This document shows, piece by piece, positions 41,569 through 51,196 of a stretch of DNA of 61,609 nucleotides (position 1 is its first letter; each line of letters starts with the position of its first letter). The notes beneath the pieces were generated by a model. That model did not search any database. It saw only the letters and a list, made by a program, of their open reading frames with translations, and was not told the origin of the DNA. Origin of the DNA: Carboxylicivirga caseinilyticus. Lineage in GTDB: Bacteria > Bacteroidota > Bacteroidia > Bacteroidales > Marinilabiliaceae. The position numbers were made by a program, and so were the translations under genes. The stretch covers positions 1-61,609 of the forward strand of contig JAFMVE010000035.1 in NCBI GenBank assembly GCA_025499705.1, given 5' to 3'.

Positions 41569-43410
41569 TTATTGGGTAATAAGTATTTTTCTATTTTCCT
41601 GCTGGCTTAATTTATCAATAAAATTATAAAAAGCTTCATATTCCTGTATGGAATAATGTCCCTGATTGATTTCAATATCTCTGATTAATTTAATGGTACG
41701 TTCAGATAAAACGATCTGTCTCGAATAAGATCCATAAACAGAAGTGAATTCAGTGTTTTCTATTCCTTTCAACTCTTTTATTGGTTCACTAAGTTTATAT
41801 TGGATTGTATCTGTTTGCACAATTGGCAAATTGATAACAACCGGTAAGTTTCTTTTTTCAGGTTTTTCAAATTTAAAAGAGAAGTGATTAATTGGACTAA
41901 TTAAGATCTTATGTCCCATTTTTTCACTTAGATTTGAAGTAGTTGCTTCAAAAGAAAGATTGATATATGAGGAATCACGGTGAGGTACTGTACTTTCTAT
42001 CTCAACAAAGTCAATTCCCTTCATGAAATTTATTCTGTCGATAAGATCTGCTTGTTTGCTTTTAGGAATATTATTGCCGAAGGATTTAAAATATTCAAAA
42101 TCATAACCTCTCAAAGTAGCCTTAGTTTGTATCGTTGACAAACCATTGGAGTTAATAGATACTATGGTTGAGAAAATGTTTTTGTTTGATTCGTTTTGTA
42201 ATGCTGGTGTTGTAATTAATCTACTTTCTTTTTCGTCTATAATAAGTACTTTTCTATTGTGAGTAAAGCTGCCAAGATAATTAAAGGGAGTTATCGAACT
42301 GGTGCACTCAAGCCAAATAGTATCCTTGGGCTGAGGAACACAAAGGATTACATGATTAAATTGTTGAGATGGATATTCTTCGTCAATTCTAACCGGATTT
42401 ATTCCTGCATAAACAATTGTGTAATGCGATTTAATCCCAATCTCCTCTAATAAGGCTTGCATATAGTTTGATAACGCTTTACAGTCACCATATTTATTAT
42501 TACAGACATATTCCGCAGGGTATGTTTGCAATCCGCCTAAATCAAGTGAAACATTAATGTATCGAGTATTATCCTGCAGGTAATGGTATAAAACTTTAAT
42601 TTTGGTTCTGTTGTTGTCAATAGTATCCGTTAACCGATGGACCATTATTTTTTCGTCATCTGTTAAATCAGATTTGTTTTGATTTAAATTATATATCCAG
42701 TTACCAAAAGTCTCCCAACTTTCTGTACTTCCGTCGATCCCATAATGAAAATCAAAAGGAATAATCTCAACTCGGGGAATGAAGGTATATGATGGTGGCG
42801 AATAATGTTGTGATTTTTGAGGTTGTAGATTCTTTATTTTCCAATAGTAGGTAGTTTGTAATGTTGCTTCATCTGCAATTGTGTAAGCTGTATCTATTAG
42901 GTTTTCAATTGTCCTGAATTTGTAATCATTAGGTAGAGTCGCACTTAGTACAGCTTCGTCAATGTCGCAATCAAAATCACGGGTGGGCAACCAATTCTCC
43001 AAATGGATGTAATTATTGTAAACAATGGAATAGCTGTATTTTATGGTATATGGATACTGATTATGCAAAAGTGTAAATGAGGTATATTGGCCATCGGTAT
43101 GAAATGTGCTATTAGAATATGCCGAAGAATATTTTAAATCTTTCTTTTTTAGTTTTTTTATTTCATTGCCTGAAGCATCATATATGCTAGCAACCAGATT
43201 CTGAGGTTTATTTATAGAGTAGATATCAATTTCAGAATAAGAAGTGCCTTTTGGTGTATTTATTTTTATTTCCACTTCAAGGTTAGATGTAACTTTATTT
43301 CCATTTAGGGTAATATGGGTATTGTATTTCTTTACCTCAGCATGTTTAATTTGAGCCGTGCAATTAAAACTAACGATTATAGAAAAAAAGAGGAGTAGGC
43401 GGTTCTGCAT
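41569..43410 (-). CDS. DUF3857/transglutaminase-like exported protein
   Basis: A 613-residue exported protein. Signal peptide LLLFFSIIVSFNCTAQ, then DUF3857, then a transglutaminase-like core with YGDCKALSNYMQALLEEIGI (nucleophile Cys near residue 310) and FNHVILCVP (His). The C-terminal part is beta-rich. It probably has a catalytic triad, unlike its neighbour. The ATG at 43410 precedes the signal peptide; an ATG at 43440 would add ten residues before it. Substrate unknown. Confidence 0.88.
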   Translation of the reverse strand: MQNRLLLFFSIIVSFNCTAQIKHAEVKKYNTHITLNGNKVTSNLEVEIKINTPKGTSYSEIDIYSINKPQNLVASIYDASGNEIKKLKKKDLKYSSAYSNSTFHTDGQYTSFTLLHNQYPYTIKYSYSIVYNNYIHLENWLPTRDFDCDIDEAVLSATLPNDYKFRTIENLIDTAYTIADEATLQTTYYWKIKNLQPQKSQHYSPPSYTFIPRVEIIPFDFHYGIDGSTESWETFGNWIYNLNQNKSDLTDDEKIMVHRLTDTIDNNRTKIKVLYHYLQDNTRYINVSLDLGGLQTYPAEYVCNNKYGDCKALSNYMQALLEEIGIKSHYTIVYAGINPVRIDEEYPSQQFNHVILCVPQPKDTIWLECTSSITPFNYLGSFTHNRKVLIIDEKESRLITTPALQNESNKNIFSTIVSINSNGLSTIQTKATLRGYDFEYFKSFGNNIPKSKQADLIDRINFMKGIDFVEIESTVPHRDSSYINLSFEATTSNLSEKMGHKILISPINHFSFKFEKPEKRNLPVVINLPIVQTDTIQYKLSEPIKELKGIENTEFTSVYGSYSRQIVLSERTIKLIRDIEINQGHYSIQEYEAFYNFIDKLSQQENRKILITQ

Positions 43411-43688
43411 TTTTGTTTTAAAAATATCAATTTTAAACAATATAAATGTTTTTTCTTTTATAAAGTGCCATTCATAATCTGTGAATTGAACTTATGAATG
43501 TAGTTTGTGTTGAATTTGTATAGGTTTAATAAAGTAACCTTGTGTTTTGAGTATTAAAAGCTGGTGGTTGTATTATTTATTAAAATGAATCCATTGAAAG
43601 AATTCAGGTTGGTCTGAACGAATAGTTTTTTGATCATTAGCTGTTAATTCCTAATTTAGCATTAAGGAAAACATTCAAACTTGTGAAA

Positions 43689-44459
43689 ATGAATAGATTA
43701 TTATTGTTAATTATGGCAGTGGCTCTTTTTGCTTGCAACGAGTCACCAAAAGAAGCCAAACTTCAATTGTTTTTAACTGATGCCCCTTCTGATTATGATG
43801 AAGTATTAATCGACGTTGAAGATGTGCGGATTAATGTCTCATCTGAAGATGATGATAGTGGCTGGAGATCACTTAGTGATATTAATTCAGGTGTTTATAA
43901 TTTGCTTGATTTCACCAATGGTTTAGATACCATATTAGGTGAATATATTATGCCTGCAGGTAAAATCTCTCAAATTCGTTTGGTGTTGGGAGAAAATAAT
44001 AAGGTAATGGTTGATGGTCAATATTACGATTTGGACACTCCCTCGGCCCAATCTTCTGGTTTGAAACTTAATGTTCATGCTGATTTGGAAGAAGGAATTA
44101 CTTATCGTATGTGGTTAGATTTTGATGCAGGACGCTCAATTGTAGAAAAAGGTAATGGCAGTTATTCTTTAAAGCCTGTCATTCGAACTTTTACAGAGGC
44201 TGCCAGTGGTGCAATCAAAGGAATGGTTTTACCGGTTGATGCAAAACCATATGTTATGGCTATAACGGCAGCAGAGGATACTTTTAGTACCTATGCAGAT
44301 ACTGTTTCCGGGTATTTTCTTGTGAAAGGCTTGGAAGAAGGTTCTTATAAAGTAGTTTTAGAACCAAGGAATGATGATTATTCTATGATGTTAATTGAGG
44401 ATGTTATGGTTGATATTGGAGTTGTTACTGATTTAGAAACGATCAATTTTGATGAATAA
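43689..44459 (+). CDS. DUF4382 lipoprotein
   Basis: A 256-residue lipoprotein. The signal sequence LLLLIMAVALFAC ends in a lipobox cysteine, followed by a DUF4382 domain with LQLFLTDAPSDYDEVLIDVEDVRI. The C-terminal half (GAIKGMVLPVDAKPYV and on) looks like a carboxypeptidase-regulatory-like beta domain. A GTG six bases upstream (43683) is also in frame; the ATG is preferred. Role unknown. It is divergent from the DUF3857 pair and converges with the DUF2807 gene across a shared terminator. Confidence 0.88.
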   Translation: MNRLLLLIMAVALFACNESPKEAKLQLFLTDAPSDYDEVLIDVEDVRINVSSEDDDSGWRSLSDINSGVYNLLDFTNGLDTILGEYIMPAGKISQIRLVLGENNKVMVDGQYYDLDTPSAQSSGLKLNVHADLEEGITYRMWLDFDAGRSIVEKGNGSYSLKPVIRTFTEAASGAIKGMVLPVDAKPYVMAITAAEDTFSTYADTVSGYFLVKGLEEGSYKVVLEPRNDDYSMMLIEDVMVDIGVVTDLETINFDE

Positions 44460-44461
44460 AT

Positions 44462-44493
44462 GAAAAGAGAGGCAATCGCCTCTCTCTTTTTTT
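44462..44493. terminator. bidirectional intrinsic terminator
   Basis: Hairpin arms GAGAGGC/GCCTCTC around loop AATC at 44467-44484, with A-rich sequence on the left and T-rich on the right. It lies between the convergent DUF4382 and DUF2807 genes. Confidence 0.85.
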
Positions 44494-44494
44494 G

Positions 44495-45187
44495 TTATCG
44501 TTGAGTAATGTCTCCACCACCTGATTCGTTAATGTTTTTAAGAGATGGATTTCCATAATAATCAATGTCACTTCCACCTGAAGCTTTAGCTGTTAATTCT
44601 TTTTCAACCCAAACTTTTGCATCAGCACCACCCGAAGTTGTTACATCAGCAACCTGAGCTTTCAACGCTCCTGCATCTATATCTGAACCTCCACTGGCAG
44701 TTGCGATAAGTTTTGGTGTTGTTCCTTTAATTTTTATATCAGAACCACCTGAAGAATTTAGTGTTATTTCATCAGCTACCACCTCAAGGTAAGCATCTGC
44801 ACCACCTGATGTTGAGATTTTAATTTTAATCGCATTAAGCACACTCTGACCATAAACATCAGATCCACCACCAGCAATTAATTCCTCAAGTTGTTTAAAC
44901 GTTAAATATACTTTAGGAGCCTGCTTAACGCCCCACATATAGTTTCGTTTATTATAAATCTTTAATGTGTTATTGCTGACTTCGGTAATGATTTTATGCA
45001 TTTCACTTTTGTTACCTTCAACAATCAGTTCAATTTCTTCACCTTGAGTAATATATAGATTTACTCCGGATGATACTTCTATCTTTGAAAAATCAGAAAC
45101 AGTTCGATGCTCTTTTTCCTGTGCGCTAGTAATGAAGTTTGCAAAAAGAAAGAGGGCAGAGGCTAATAAGATTGATTTCATCTTCAT
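44495..45187 (-). CDS. DUF2807 (head GIN domain) exported protein
   Basis: A 230-residue exported protein with a signal peptide (MKMKSILLASALFLFANFITSAQ). It begins RTVSDFSKIEVSSGVNLYITQG, the typical start of the DUF2807 beta-helix. The second half has repeated GGSD/GGAD turns (GGGSDV, SGGADA, SGGSDI, SGGADA, SGGSDI, SGGGDI), as expected for stacked beta-helix coils. It is likely a surface or periplasmic protein; its ligand is unknown. Confidence 0.9.
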   Translation of the reverse strand: MKMKSILLASALFLFANFITSAQEKEHRTVSDFSKIEVSSGVNLYITQGEEIELIVEGNKSEMHKIITEVSNNTLKIYNKRNYMWGVKQAPKVYLTFKQLEELIAGGGSDVYGQSVLNAIKIKISTSGGADAYLEVVADEITLNSSGGSDIKIKGTTPKLIATASGGSDIDAGALKAQVADVTTSGGADAKVWVEKELTAKASGGSDIDYYGNPSLKNINESGGGDITQR

Positions 45188-45284
45188 GCTTGTTAGTTTA
45201 TATTTTTTGTATGACGCCCCAATTCAGTTAAAAGTTACAATTGGGTTTGGAGTAAACGTTTAAATACAAGTTAAGAATTAAATA

Positions 45285-46652
45285 TCAATTATTTGAGTGG
45301 TTTTTGATCTTTGAAAAATATTTGATGGTTGCCCGTTTTACATGAGGTGCCAGTAATAATGCTGCAATCATATTTGGGAATGCCATTAATGCATAAGCTG
45401 AATCAATAAATGCCACAACTACATTAATAGAAACTACTGCGGCAACAACGGCACTTATCACACTAAAACCATTATAAATGTTTTTTGATTTTGTGCCAAA
45501 CAGATATACCGAACATTTATTTCCATAATAAGGAAATGTGATTAAGGTTGAAAGAGCAAAAAAGATGACGCATACAATTAGTAAATATGGTCCGTATGTT
45601 GGAATTGCCTTATTAAATGCCATAGCTGTTAAGGTTATTCCATTGATATCATTGGTCTGCCAAACATCAGTTACCAAAATGGCAAGAGCTGTCATGGTGC
45701 AAACAATTAAAGTGTCAACAATTGGTCCCAGCATGGCAACTAATCCTTCACGTACAGGTTCATTGGTTTTAGCAGCACCGTGTGCCAAAGGGGCAGTACC
45801 GATACCAGCTTCATTGGAGAAGGCTGCTCTTTTTACTCCTGTAATAATGATCGTTCCTAATGCGCCACCCAACATTGCATCGGCTGTGAAAGCATCAGTA
45901 AAAATCAATGAGATTGCATGCCATAATCTGTCGGGATGAGAAAATATAATATAAAATACCACCAGAATGTATATGATTACCATTAGAGGAACCATTCTGG
46001 ATGTGACTCTACCTATACGTTTAATTCCACCAAAAATGACAATGGACATAAAGAAAGCGATGATCAGACCAGTAATCAAATCTGATAAAAATCCTGTTTG
46101 AACACCATTTGGCTGAAGAACAACATCTCGAAAAACCTGTGTTAACTGGTTGCTTTGGAATACCGGAAATACAGCAAACATGGCTGTAACAGCAAAGAAG
46201 ACTGCCATTGGTTTCCATTTTTTGCCTAAACCTTCCGTAATAATGTACATCGGACCACCTTGAATTTCTCCTTTGTCATCTTTTCCCCTGAACATTACGG
46301 CAAGTGTATTAGTGAAATATTTTGTAGAGATACCAAATATTGCACTCACCCACATCCAGAAGATAGCTCCTGGGCCTCCTTCCGAAATGGCAACAGCCAC
46401 ACCACTTATGTTTCCCATTCCAACTGTAGCAGCCAAAGCTGTTGATAGAGCTTGGAAATGATTGATTTGGCCGGCTTCATTTGGATCGTCATACTTACCT
46501 CTGAGAATATCTACTGCATGTCCAATATGACGGAATGGAATCAATTTACTGTATAAAGTAAAAAAGAATCCCCCTCCAATAAGTAAAATTAATAATGGTG
46601 TTCCCCATAAGAAATCACTGATCTGAATGATGGTTTGTTCAAAAGCTTTCAT
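45285..46652 (-). CDS. alanine/glycine:sodium symporter (AGCS family)
   Basis: A 455-residue inner-membrane transporter with about eleven helices. AGCS marks include GGGFFFTLYSKLIPFRH, ALSTALAATVGMGNISGVAVAI, GPGAIFWMWVSAIFG, IQGGPMYII and RAAFSNEAGIGTAPLAHGAAKT. It probably imports alanine or glycine with sodium. It is divergent from the fumarase gene and transcribed alone. Confidence 0.94.
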   Translation of the reverse strand: MKAFEQTIIQISDFLWGTPLLILLIGGGFFFTLYSKLIPFRHIGHAVDILRGKYDDPNEAGQINHFQALSTALAATVGMGNISGVAVAISEGGPGAIFWMWVSAIFGISTKYFTNTLAVMFRGKDDKGEIQGGPMYIITEGLGKKWKPMAVFFAVTAMFAVFPVFQSNQLTQVFRDVVLQPNGVQTGFLSDLITGLIIAFFMSIVIFGGIKRIGRVTSRMVPLMVIIYILVVFYIIFSHPDRLWHAISLIFTDAFTADAMLGGALGTIIITGVKRAAFSNEAGIGTAPLAHGAAKTNEPVREGLVAMLGPIVDTLIVCTMTALAILVTDVWQTNDINGITLTAMAFNKAIPTYGPYLLIVCVIFFALSTLITFPYYGNKCSVYLFGTKSKNIYNGFSVISAVVAAVVSINVVVAFIDSAYALMAFPNMIAALLLAPHVKRATIKYFSKIKNHSNN

Positions 46653-46689
46653 TTTTGCAAGGTAATTATTCCTAATTGTTCTGCAAATA

Positions 46690-46721
46690 TTTCAATAAAG
46701 AAGGCAATTATCTTAGTTTTG
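46690..46721 (+). promoter_or_regulatory. possible Bacteroidota-type promoter for fumarase
   Basis: TTTC at 46690-46693, then 20 bases, then TAGTTTTG at 46714-46721 (matching TAnnTTTG). Transcription would begin about 45 bases before the fumarase ATG. The -33 element is one base off consensus. Confidence 0.4.
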
Positions 46722-46771
46722 CAGGTAAGTTAATGAACAAACAACTTTTGCTTTAAAAATACAATTTAATT

Positions 46772-48376
46772 ATGGGTGATTTTAAATACCAAAAACCATT
46801 TCCTATCAAAAAGGATACTACGCCCTACCGATTGTTGACCAAAGAATACGTGTCGACAATTGAAGTTGATGGACGTAAGATATTAAAGGTTGATCCAAAA
46901 GGATTAGAACTTCTTTCAAAAGAGGCTTTTGCTGATGTTTCATTCTACCTTCGTCCAACACACCTTCAAAAGCTTTCTGATATCTTGCAGGATGATGAGG
47001 CTTCTGATAATGATCGTTTTGTAGCTCATACCATGTTGATGAATCAGGTGGTAACTGCTGAAGGTGAACTTCCTACTTGTCAGGATACAGGAACAGCAAT
47101 TGTTATGGCAAAGAAAGGGGAGGATGTTTATACTGGTTCAAACGATGCTGAACATTTGTCAAAAGGTATTTTTGAAACCTATCGCGATCGTAACCTTCGC
47201 TATTCACAGGTTGTTCCTTATACAATGTTTGAAGAAAAGAATACAGGAACAAATTTACCTGCTCAGATTGATATTTATGCCGAGCAAGGTAATAAGTATG
47301 AGTTTTTATTCCTTACAAAAGGGGGCGGTTCCGGAAACAAAACATTTTTGTATCAGCAAACAAAAGCTTTATTGACTGAAGAGAATCTGACAGCCTTTGT
47401 AAAGGATAAAATTAAAGATTTAGGAACATCAGCTTGTCCTCCTTATCACCTCGCTTTAGTTATTGGTGGTACTTCAGCTGAAGCTACCCTGGCTGCAGTT
47501 AAAAAGGCTTCGGCTGGTTATTTCGATCATCTTCCAACAGAAGGAAACGACGGAGGTCAGGCTTTCCGCGACTTAGAATGGGAAGCTAAAGTGCAGAAGA
47601 TTTGTCAGGAAAGTACAATCGGAGCTCAGTTCGGTGGTAAGTATTTTGTACATGATGTTCGTGTAATTCGAATGCCTCGTCATGCTGCTTCATGTCCGGT
47701 AGGAATGGGTGTTAGTTGTAGTGCCGACCGTAATGTTAAAGCAAAAATTACTGAAGAAGGTATCTTTTTGGAAGAACTGGAAAAGAACCCATCACGTTTT
47801 GTTCCAAAGGAAGCTCCACATATGGCGCCTGCGGTTGATATTGATTTGGATCAACCAATGGAAGATGTTTTAAAGGAACTAACTAAATATCCTATTAAAA
47901 CAAGACTGAATTTATCAGGAACATTGATTGTTGCGCGTGATATCGCACATGCCCGAATCAAGCAAATGCTGGATGAAGGTAAACCAATGCCTGAGTACAT
48001 GAAAAAGCATCCTGTTTACTATGCCGGACCAGCTAAAACACCTAAAGGTATGGCTTCTGGTAGTTTCGGACCTACCACTGCCGGTCGTATGGATCCATAT
48101 GTTGATTTGTTCCAGAAACATGGAGGATCAATGATTATGGTTGCCAAAGGAAACCGATATAAGTCGGTGACCGATGCATGTAAAGAAAACGGAGGTTTTT
48201 ATCTGGGATCAATTGGTGGTCCAGCTGCTATTCTTGCCAAACATTCCATTAAATCAGTTGAAGTGGTAGATTTCGAAGAATTAGGAATGGAAGCTGTTCG
48301 TAAGATTCGTGTAGAGAATTTTCCTGCTTTTATTATTGTTGATGATAAAGGAAATGATTTCTTTGCGAAACTATAA
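46772..48376 (+). CDS. class I (iron-sulfur) fumarate hydratase
   Basis: A 534-residue fumarase of the FumA/FumB type, hydrating fumarate to malate in the TCA cycle. The [4Fe-4S] ligands fit Cys103 (in PTCQDTGTA), Cys222 (in [10 protein letters not shown]) and Cys316 (in GVSCSAD), the same spacing as E. coli FumA. The C-terminal beta domain shows [15 protein letters not shown] and [26 protein letters not shown]. The length is usual. A T-tailed hairpin follows, so the gene is a single unit. Confidence 0.96.
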   Translation: MGDFKYQKPFPIKKDTTPYRLLTKEYVSTIEVDGRKILKVDPKGLELLSKEAFADVSFYLRPTHLQKLSDILQDDEASDNDRFVAHTMLMNQVVTAEGELPTCQDTGTAIVMAKKGEDVYTGSNDAEHLSKGIFETYRDRNLRYSQVVPYTMFEEKNTGTNLPAQIDIYAEQGNKYEFLFLTKGGGSGNKTFLYQQTKALLTEENLTAFVKDKIKDLGTSACPPYHLALVIGGTSAEATLAAVKKASAGYFDHLPTEGNDGGQAFRDLEWEAKVQKICQESTIGAQFGGKYFVHDVRVIRMPRHAASCPVGMGVSCSADRNVKAKITEEGIFLEELEKNPSRFVPKEAPHMAPAVDIDLDQPMEDVLKELTKYPIKTRLNLSGTLIVARDIAHARIKQMLDEGKPMPEYMKKHPVYYAGPAKTPKGMASGSFGPTTAGRMDPYVDLFQKHGGSMIMVAKGNRYKSVTDACKENGGFYLGSIGGPAAILAKHSIKSVEVVDFEELGMEAVRKIRVENFPAFIIVDDKGNDFFAKL

Positions 48377-48396
48377 TATTGTAACATTATAATATC

Positions 48397-48427
48397 AACC
48401 CGTTTGCTTTGGTAAACGGGTTTTTTA
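48397..48427 (+). terminator. intrinsic terminator after fumarase
   Basis: Arms AACCCGTTT/AAACGGGTT around an eight-base loop, followed by a run of T at 48421-48426. Confidence 0.85.
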
Positions 48428-48545
48428 TTGCCTGGTATTTGATATAGTTTAATACAGTATAATGTATAATTATTATACCTCTTAAAATTACATTCTGATT
48501 ATATTTTTCTGAAAATTCAATTTTATCTAAATACCACACTTTTGG

Positions 48546-48576
48546 TTTCGTTATATTTCGATAATAACTATATTTG
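48546..48576 (+). promoter_or_regulatory. possible promoter for GH20 gene
   Basis: TTTC at 48546-48549, then 19 bases, then TATATTTG at 48569-48576, an exact TAnnTTTG match. The ATG lies about 39 bases downstream. Confidence 0.45.
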
Positions 48577-48614
48577 AAAGGTAATAAAATACGGTGTCAA
48601 TAAAAGAGAAACAT

Positions 48615-50153
48615 ATGAAGAGGTTTTACTTTCCAATTTTAACTGCATTACTTGTCTTAATGATGGTAGCTTGCAAAAAGAATGTTCCGGCTGATCTCAA
48701 CTCGGTTCCATTTATCCCATATCCGGTAATGGTTAATGCGAATGGAATTTCTTACGTTTTGGATGATGAAAATATTATAGAAGTTGCGAATTATGAAGAA
48801 TTAGGTGCCATCGCTGAATATATGAAGAATCAGATGCAATCTTTTACGGGATTGAATTTTGTTGTACGCGAGGTAAAAATGGCCAGTGGGAATAATATTT
48901 TTATTGGGCTTAATAATGAAAGTAAAGCGGATGAATCTTATGAATTATCAATTTCTAAAGCTGGAATTACTTTAGTGGCTCAACAGGCTAGTGGTGTATT
49001 CTATGGAGTTCAAACCATTTTACAAGGTGTTGAATTTAAAAAGTCCGAGGGTGTTTGGATTATGCCTGGAGGAGAAATTTCAGATTATGCGAAATATGGT
49101 TATAGAGGTGTGATGCTTGACGTAGCGCGTCATTTTTTTAGTGTTGATGATGTAAAACACCTGATTGATTTGATGTCTGCTTATAAATTAAATCATTTGC
49201 ATCTTCATCTTAGTGATGATCAGGGTTGGCGTATTGAAATTAAATCATGGCCAAAACTAACAGAGATTGGAGGAAGTACTGCTGTTAATGGTGACGAAGG
49301 TGGTTATTATACCCAGGAAGATTATAAGGAACTGATTCAATATGCCAACGAACGCTTTATCACAATTATTCCCGAAATAGATATGCCTGGTCATACCAAT
49401 GCAGCCTTAGCTTCATATGCCGAACTTAATTGTGATGGAAAAGCCAGAGAATTATACGAAGGTATCGAAGTTGGTTTTAGTACGTTGTGCACAAGAAGTG
49501 AGATTACATATCAGTTTGTGGATGATGTAATCAGGGAATTGTCAGATTTAACAGAAGGACCTTATATTCACATTGGTGGGGATGAATCTCATGTTACGGA
49601 ATTAGATGACTATATCTATTTTATGAACAGAGTAAGAGAAATTACTAAAAAGTACGGAAAGGTTATGATTGGTTGGGATGAGGTAGCTCATGCCGATATT
49701 GATAGCAATGATATAGTTCAATTTTGGGCAAAAGAAGAGAATGCCACAATGGCTGTTTCAAAAGGAGCCAAAGTTCTTATGTCGCCATCAAAAAGAACTT
49801 ATCTTGATATGCAATATGATTCAACCACTAATCTGGGATTACATTGGGCTGCATATATTGAGTTAGACAGTGCCTATATTTGGAAACCTGAAGAACTGGT
49901 TAAGGGTGTTGGTAAAGAACAAATTGTAGGAATTGAATCACCTTTATGGACTGAAACTATAACGAATTCAGCTGATATGCAGTTTATGATGTTTCCTCGT
50001 TTAGTAGGGCATGCCGAAATCGGTTGGTCTCAGGATAAATATTTGAATTGGGAAGAATACAAAGTACGATTGGCAAAACATTCAGCTTACCTTGATAGGC
50101 TAGGAATTAATTATTATAAATCGCCAAAAGTAGTTTGGCCGGTTAAAGAATAA
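48615..50153 (+). CDS. GH20 beta-N-acetylhexosaminidase, lipoprotein
   Basis: A 512-residue exported lipoprotein. The signal LLVLMMVAC ends in a lipobox cysteine. It is followed by a GH20b-type N-domain and a TIM barrel with HLHLSDDQGWRIEIKSWPKL, EIDMPGHTNAAL and the catalytic pair in HIGGDESHV (Asp323, Glu324). It would release terminal GlcNAc or GalNAc from glycans, with substrate-assisted catalysis. A GTG at 48594 also opens the frame; the ATG at 48615 fits the signal peptide. No SusC/SusD pair is adjacent, so it is not clearly part of a polysaccharide utilisation locus. Confidence 0.93.
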   Translation: MKRFYFPILTALLVLMMVACKKNVPADLNSVPFIPYPVMVNANGISYVLDDENIIEVANYEELGAIAEYMKNQMQSFTGLNFVVREVKMASGNNIFIGLNNESKADESYELSISKAGITLVAQQASGVFYGVQTILQGVEFKKSEGVWIMPGGEISDYAKYGYRGVMLDVARHFFSVDDVKHLIDLMSAYKLNHLHLHLSDDQGWRIEIKSWPKLTEIGGSTAVNGDEGGYYTQEDYKELIQYANERFITIIPEIDMPGHTNAALASYAELNCDGKARELYEGIEVGFSTLCTRSEITYQFVDDVIRELSDLTEGPYIHIGGDESHVTELDDYIYFMNRVREITKKYGKVMIGWDEVAHADIDSNDIVQFWAKEENATMAVSKGAKVLMSPSKRTYLDMQYDSTTNLGLHWAAYIELDSAYIWKPEELVKGVGKEQIVGIESPLWTETITNSADMQFMMFPRLVGHAEIGWSQDKYLNWEEYKVRLAKHSAYLDRLGINYYKSPKVVWPVKE

Positions 50154-50194
50154 AACCAAAAGAGGCTGTTCATTATGAACAGCCTCTTTTGGTT
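50154..50194. terminator. bidirectional intrinsic terminator
   Basis: A long near-perfect inverted repeat with arms AACCAAAAGAGGCTGTTC/GAACAGCCTCTTTTGGTT. It lies between convergent genes, ending with T-rich DNA in both directions. Confidence 0.88.
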
Positions 50195-50683
50195 TTATTT
50201 AACGGCAACTTTAAATACAATCTTCTTAATTTTTGATGGTACATCAACACTTACACCTGGCGCATGTAAATCATTAGGATATAAAATACATCCCATTCCA
50301 GCACTAAGTCTTAATGTTGAAAAATCAGCAACAGTTGGAAAATATACATCCTTTGTGTCGTTATAGGTATCATCTTTGACGATTCGTTCAATGGGAGCAA
50401 CCAGAATTTGTTCTGTACCACTATGAATGTATTGAATATCGATGTATTGTTTATGACCCTCAAAGAATGCTTCTTTCATTGATTTGGTCTCATAAGATTG
50501 AAAAACAGCAAATAATTCACGTCCGTTAATTTCAACTTCAACAGGTGAACCTGACTCAACCTGTTGGAATATCTCATCCAGATCTGTTGATTCAATGTAA
50601 TTTAATGCAGTTGAGAATAAGTTCGGATCGCATTGTTCAAAAAGCGTAGATAATGTTCCTGAAATTGCCATAATGTTTCGCAT
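50195..50683 (-). CDS. YhcH/YjgK/YiaL family protein
   Basis: A 162-residue beta-barrel (cupin-like) protein of the DUF386 family. It has FEGHKQYIDIQYIHSGTEQILVAPIE (the metal-binding His and Glu region) and MGCILYPNDLHAPG (second His). Family members have been linked to sugar handling, for example sialic-acid anomer processing, but the substrate is not certain here. The ATG at 50683 or 50671 could be used. It is alone on the minus strand. Confidence 0.88.
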   Translation of the reverse strand: MRNIMAISGTLSTLFEQCDPNLFSTALNYIESTDLDEIFQQVESGSPVEVEINGRELFAVFQSYETKSMKEAFFEGHKQYIDIQYIHSGTEQILVAPIERIVKDDTYNDTKDVYFPTVADFSTLRLSAGMGCILYPNDLHAPGVSVDVPSKIKKIVFKVAVK

Positions 50684-51196
50684 TAGATTAAGCTATAAAG
50701 TTAAGTAAAATCAGCTAATCTGTTCACCGGTCTTTTAAATTAAGACAAATTCAGTGTACAGACTTATTCTCATATCCTGATTAATAATACTCTAATTAAA
50801 ATCTAAAATAAGAATATTGAGTTTAACACAATCATTCAGTTTGTTTTATGATTTTTTATAAAATTTATGTTCATTTAGTTAAGTGTCAAGCTATCAGTGA
50901 AATGTTGTATTTTGTTTTGTGGTGAATCTGAAAACTTATAAAAACTGAATTTTTGTAACTAATGCGTTTAATTCTATTACTAAAGAATGTTTTGTTTAAA
51001 TTGTAAAATTAATATTCAGTATTACAATGGAATAGATTATTATCTCAAAAATTGTTCGAAAAATAGTGTTACGTTTTATAGTATAATGGTATTAACTATT
51101 GCCTTTAGCTGGATATCTTTTCCAGAAATGAGGAGTGAAAGGGATATTGGAGAACATTCGGCTAGAATTCAATTGATTAATTGATTTAACTAGCTT
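50684..51196. other. intergenic region without recognisable gene
   Basis: About 510 bases of AT-rich DNA. A plus-strand frame at 50987-51184 would encode a cysteine-containing 65-residue peptide, but codon use and composition give no support. It presumably holds the promoters of the divergent flanking genes. Confidence 0.4.

Noticed and set aside
45538-45939. Long frame antisense to the AGCS symporter gene
   Set aside because: It mirrors a well-supported transporter gene and its translation has no family resemblance.
48615-50153. Polysaccharide utilisation locus around the GH20 gene
   Set aside because: No SusC/SusD, regulator or second glycoside hydrolase is adjacent; the SusC/SusD pair lies more than 6 kb away beyond unrelated genes and terminators.
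50987-51184. Plus-strand reading frame of 65 codons
   Set aside because: AT-rich intergenic DNA with no coding bias, no recognisable motif and no promoter or coupling to a neighbour.
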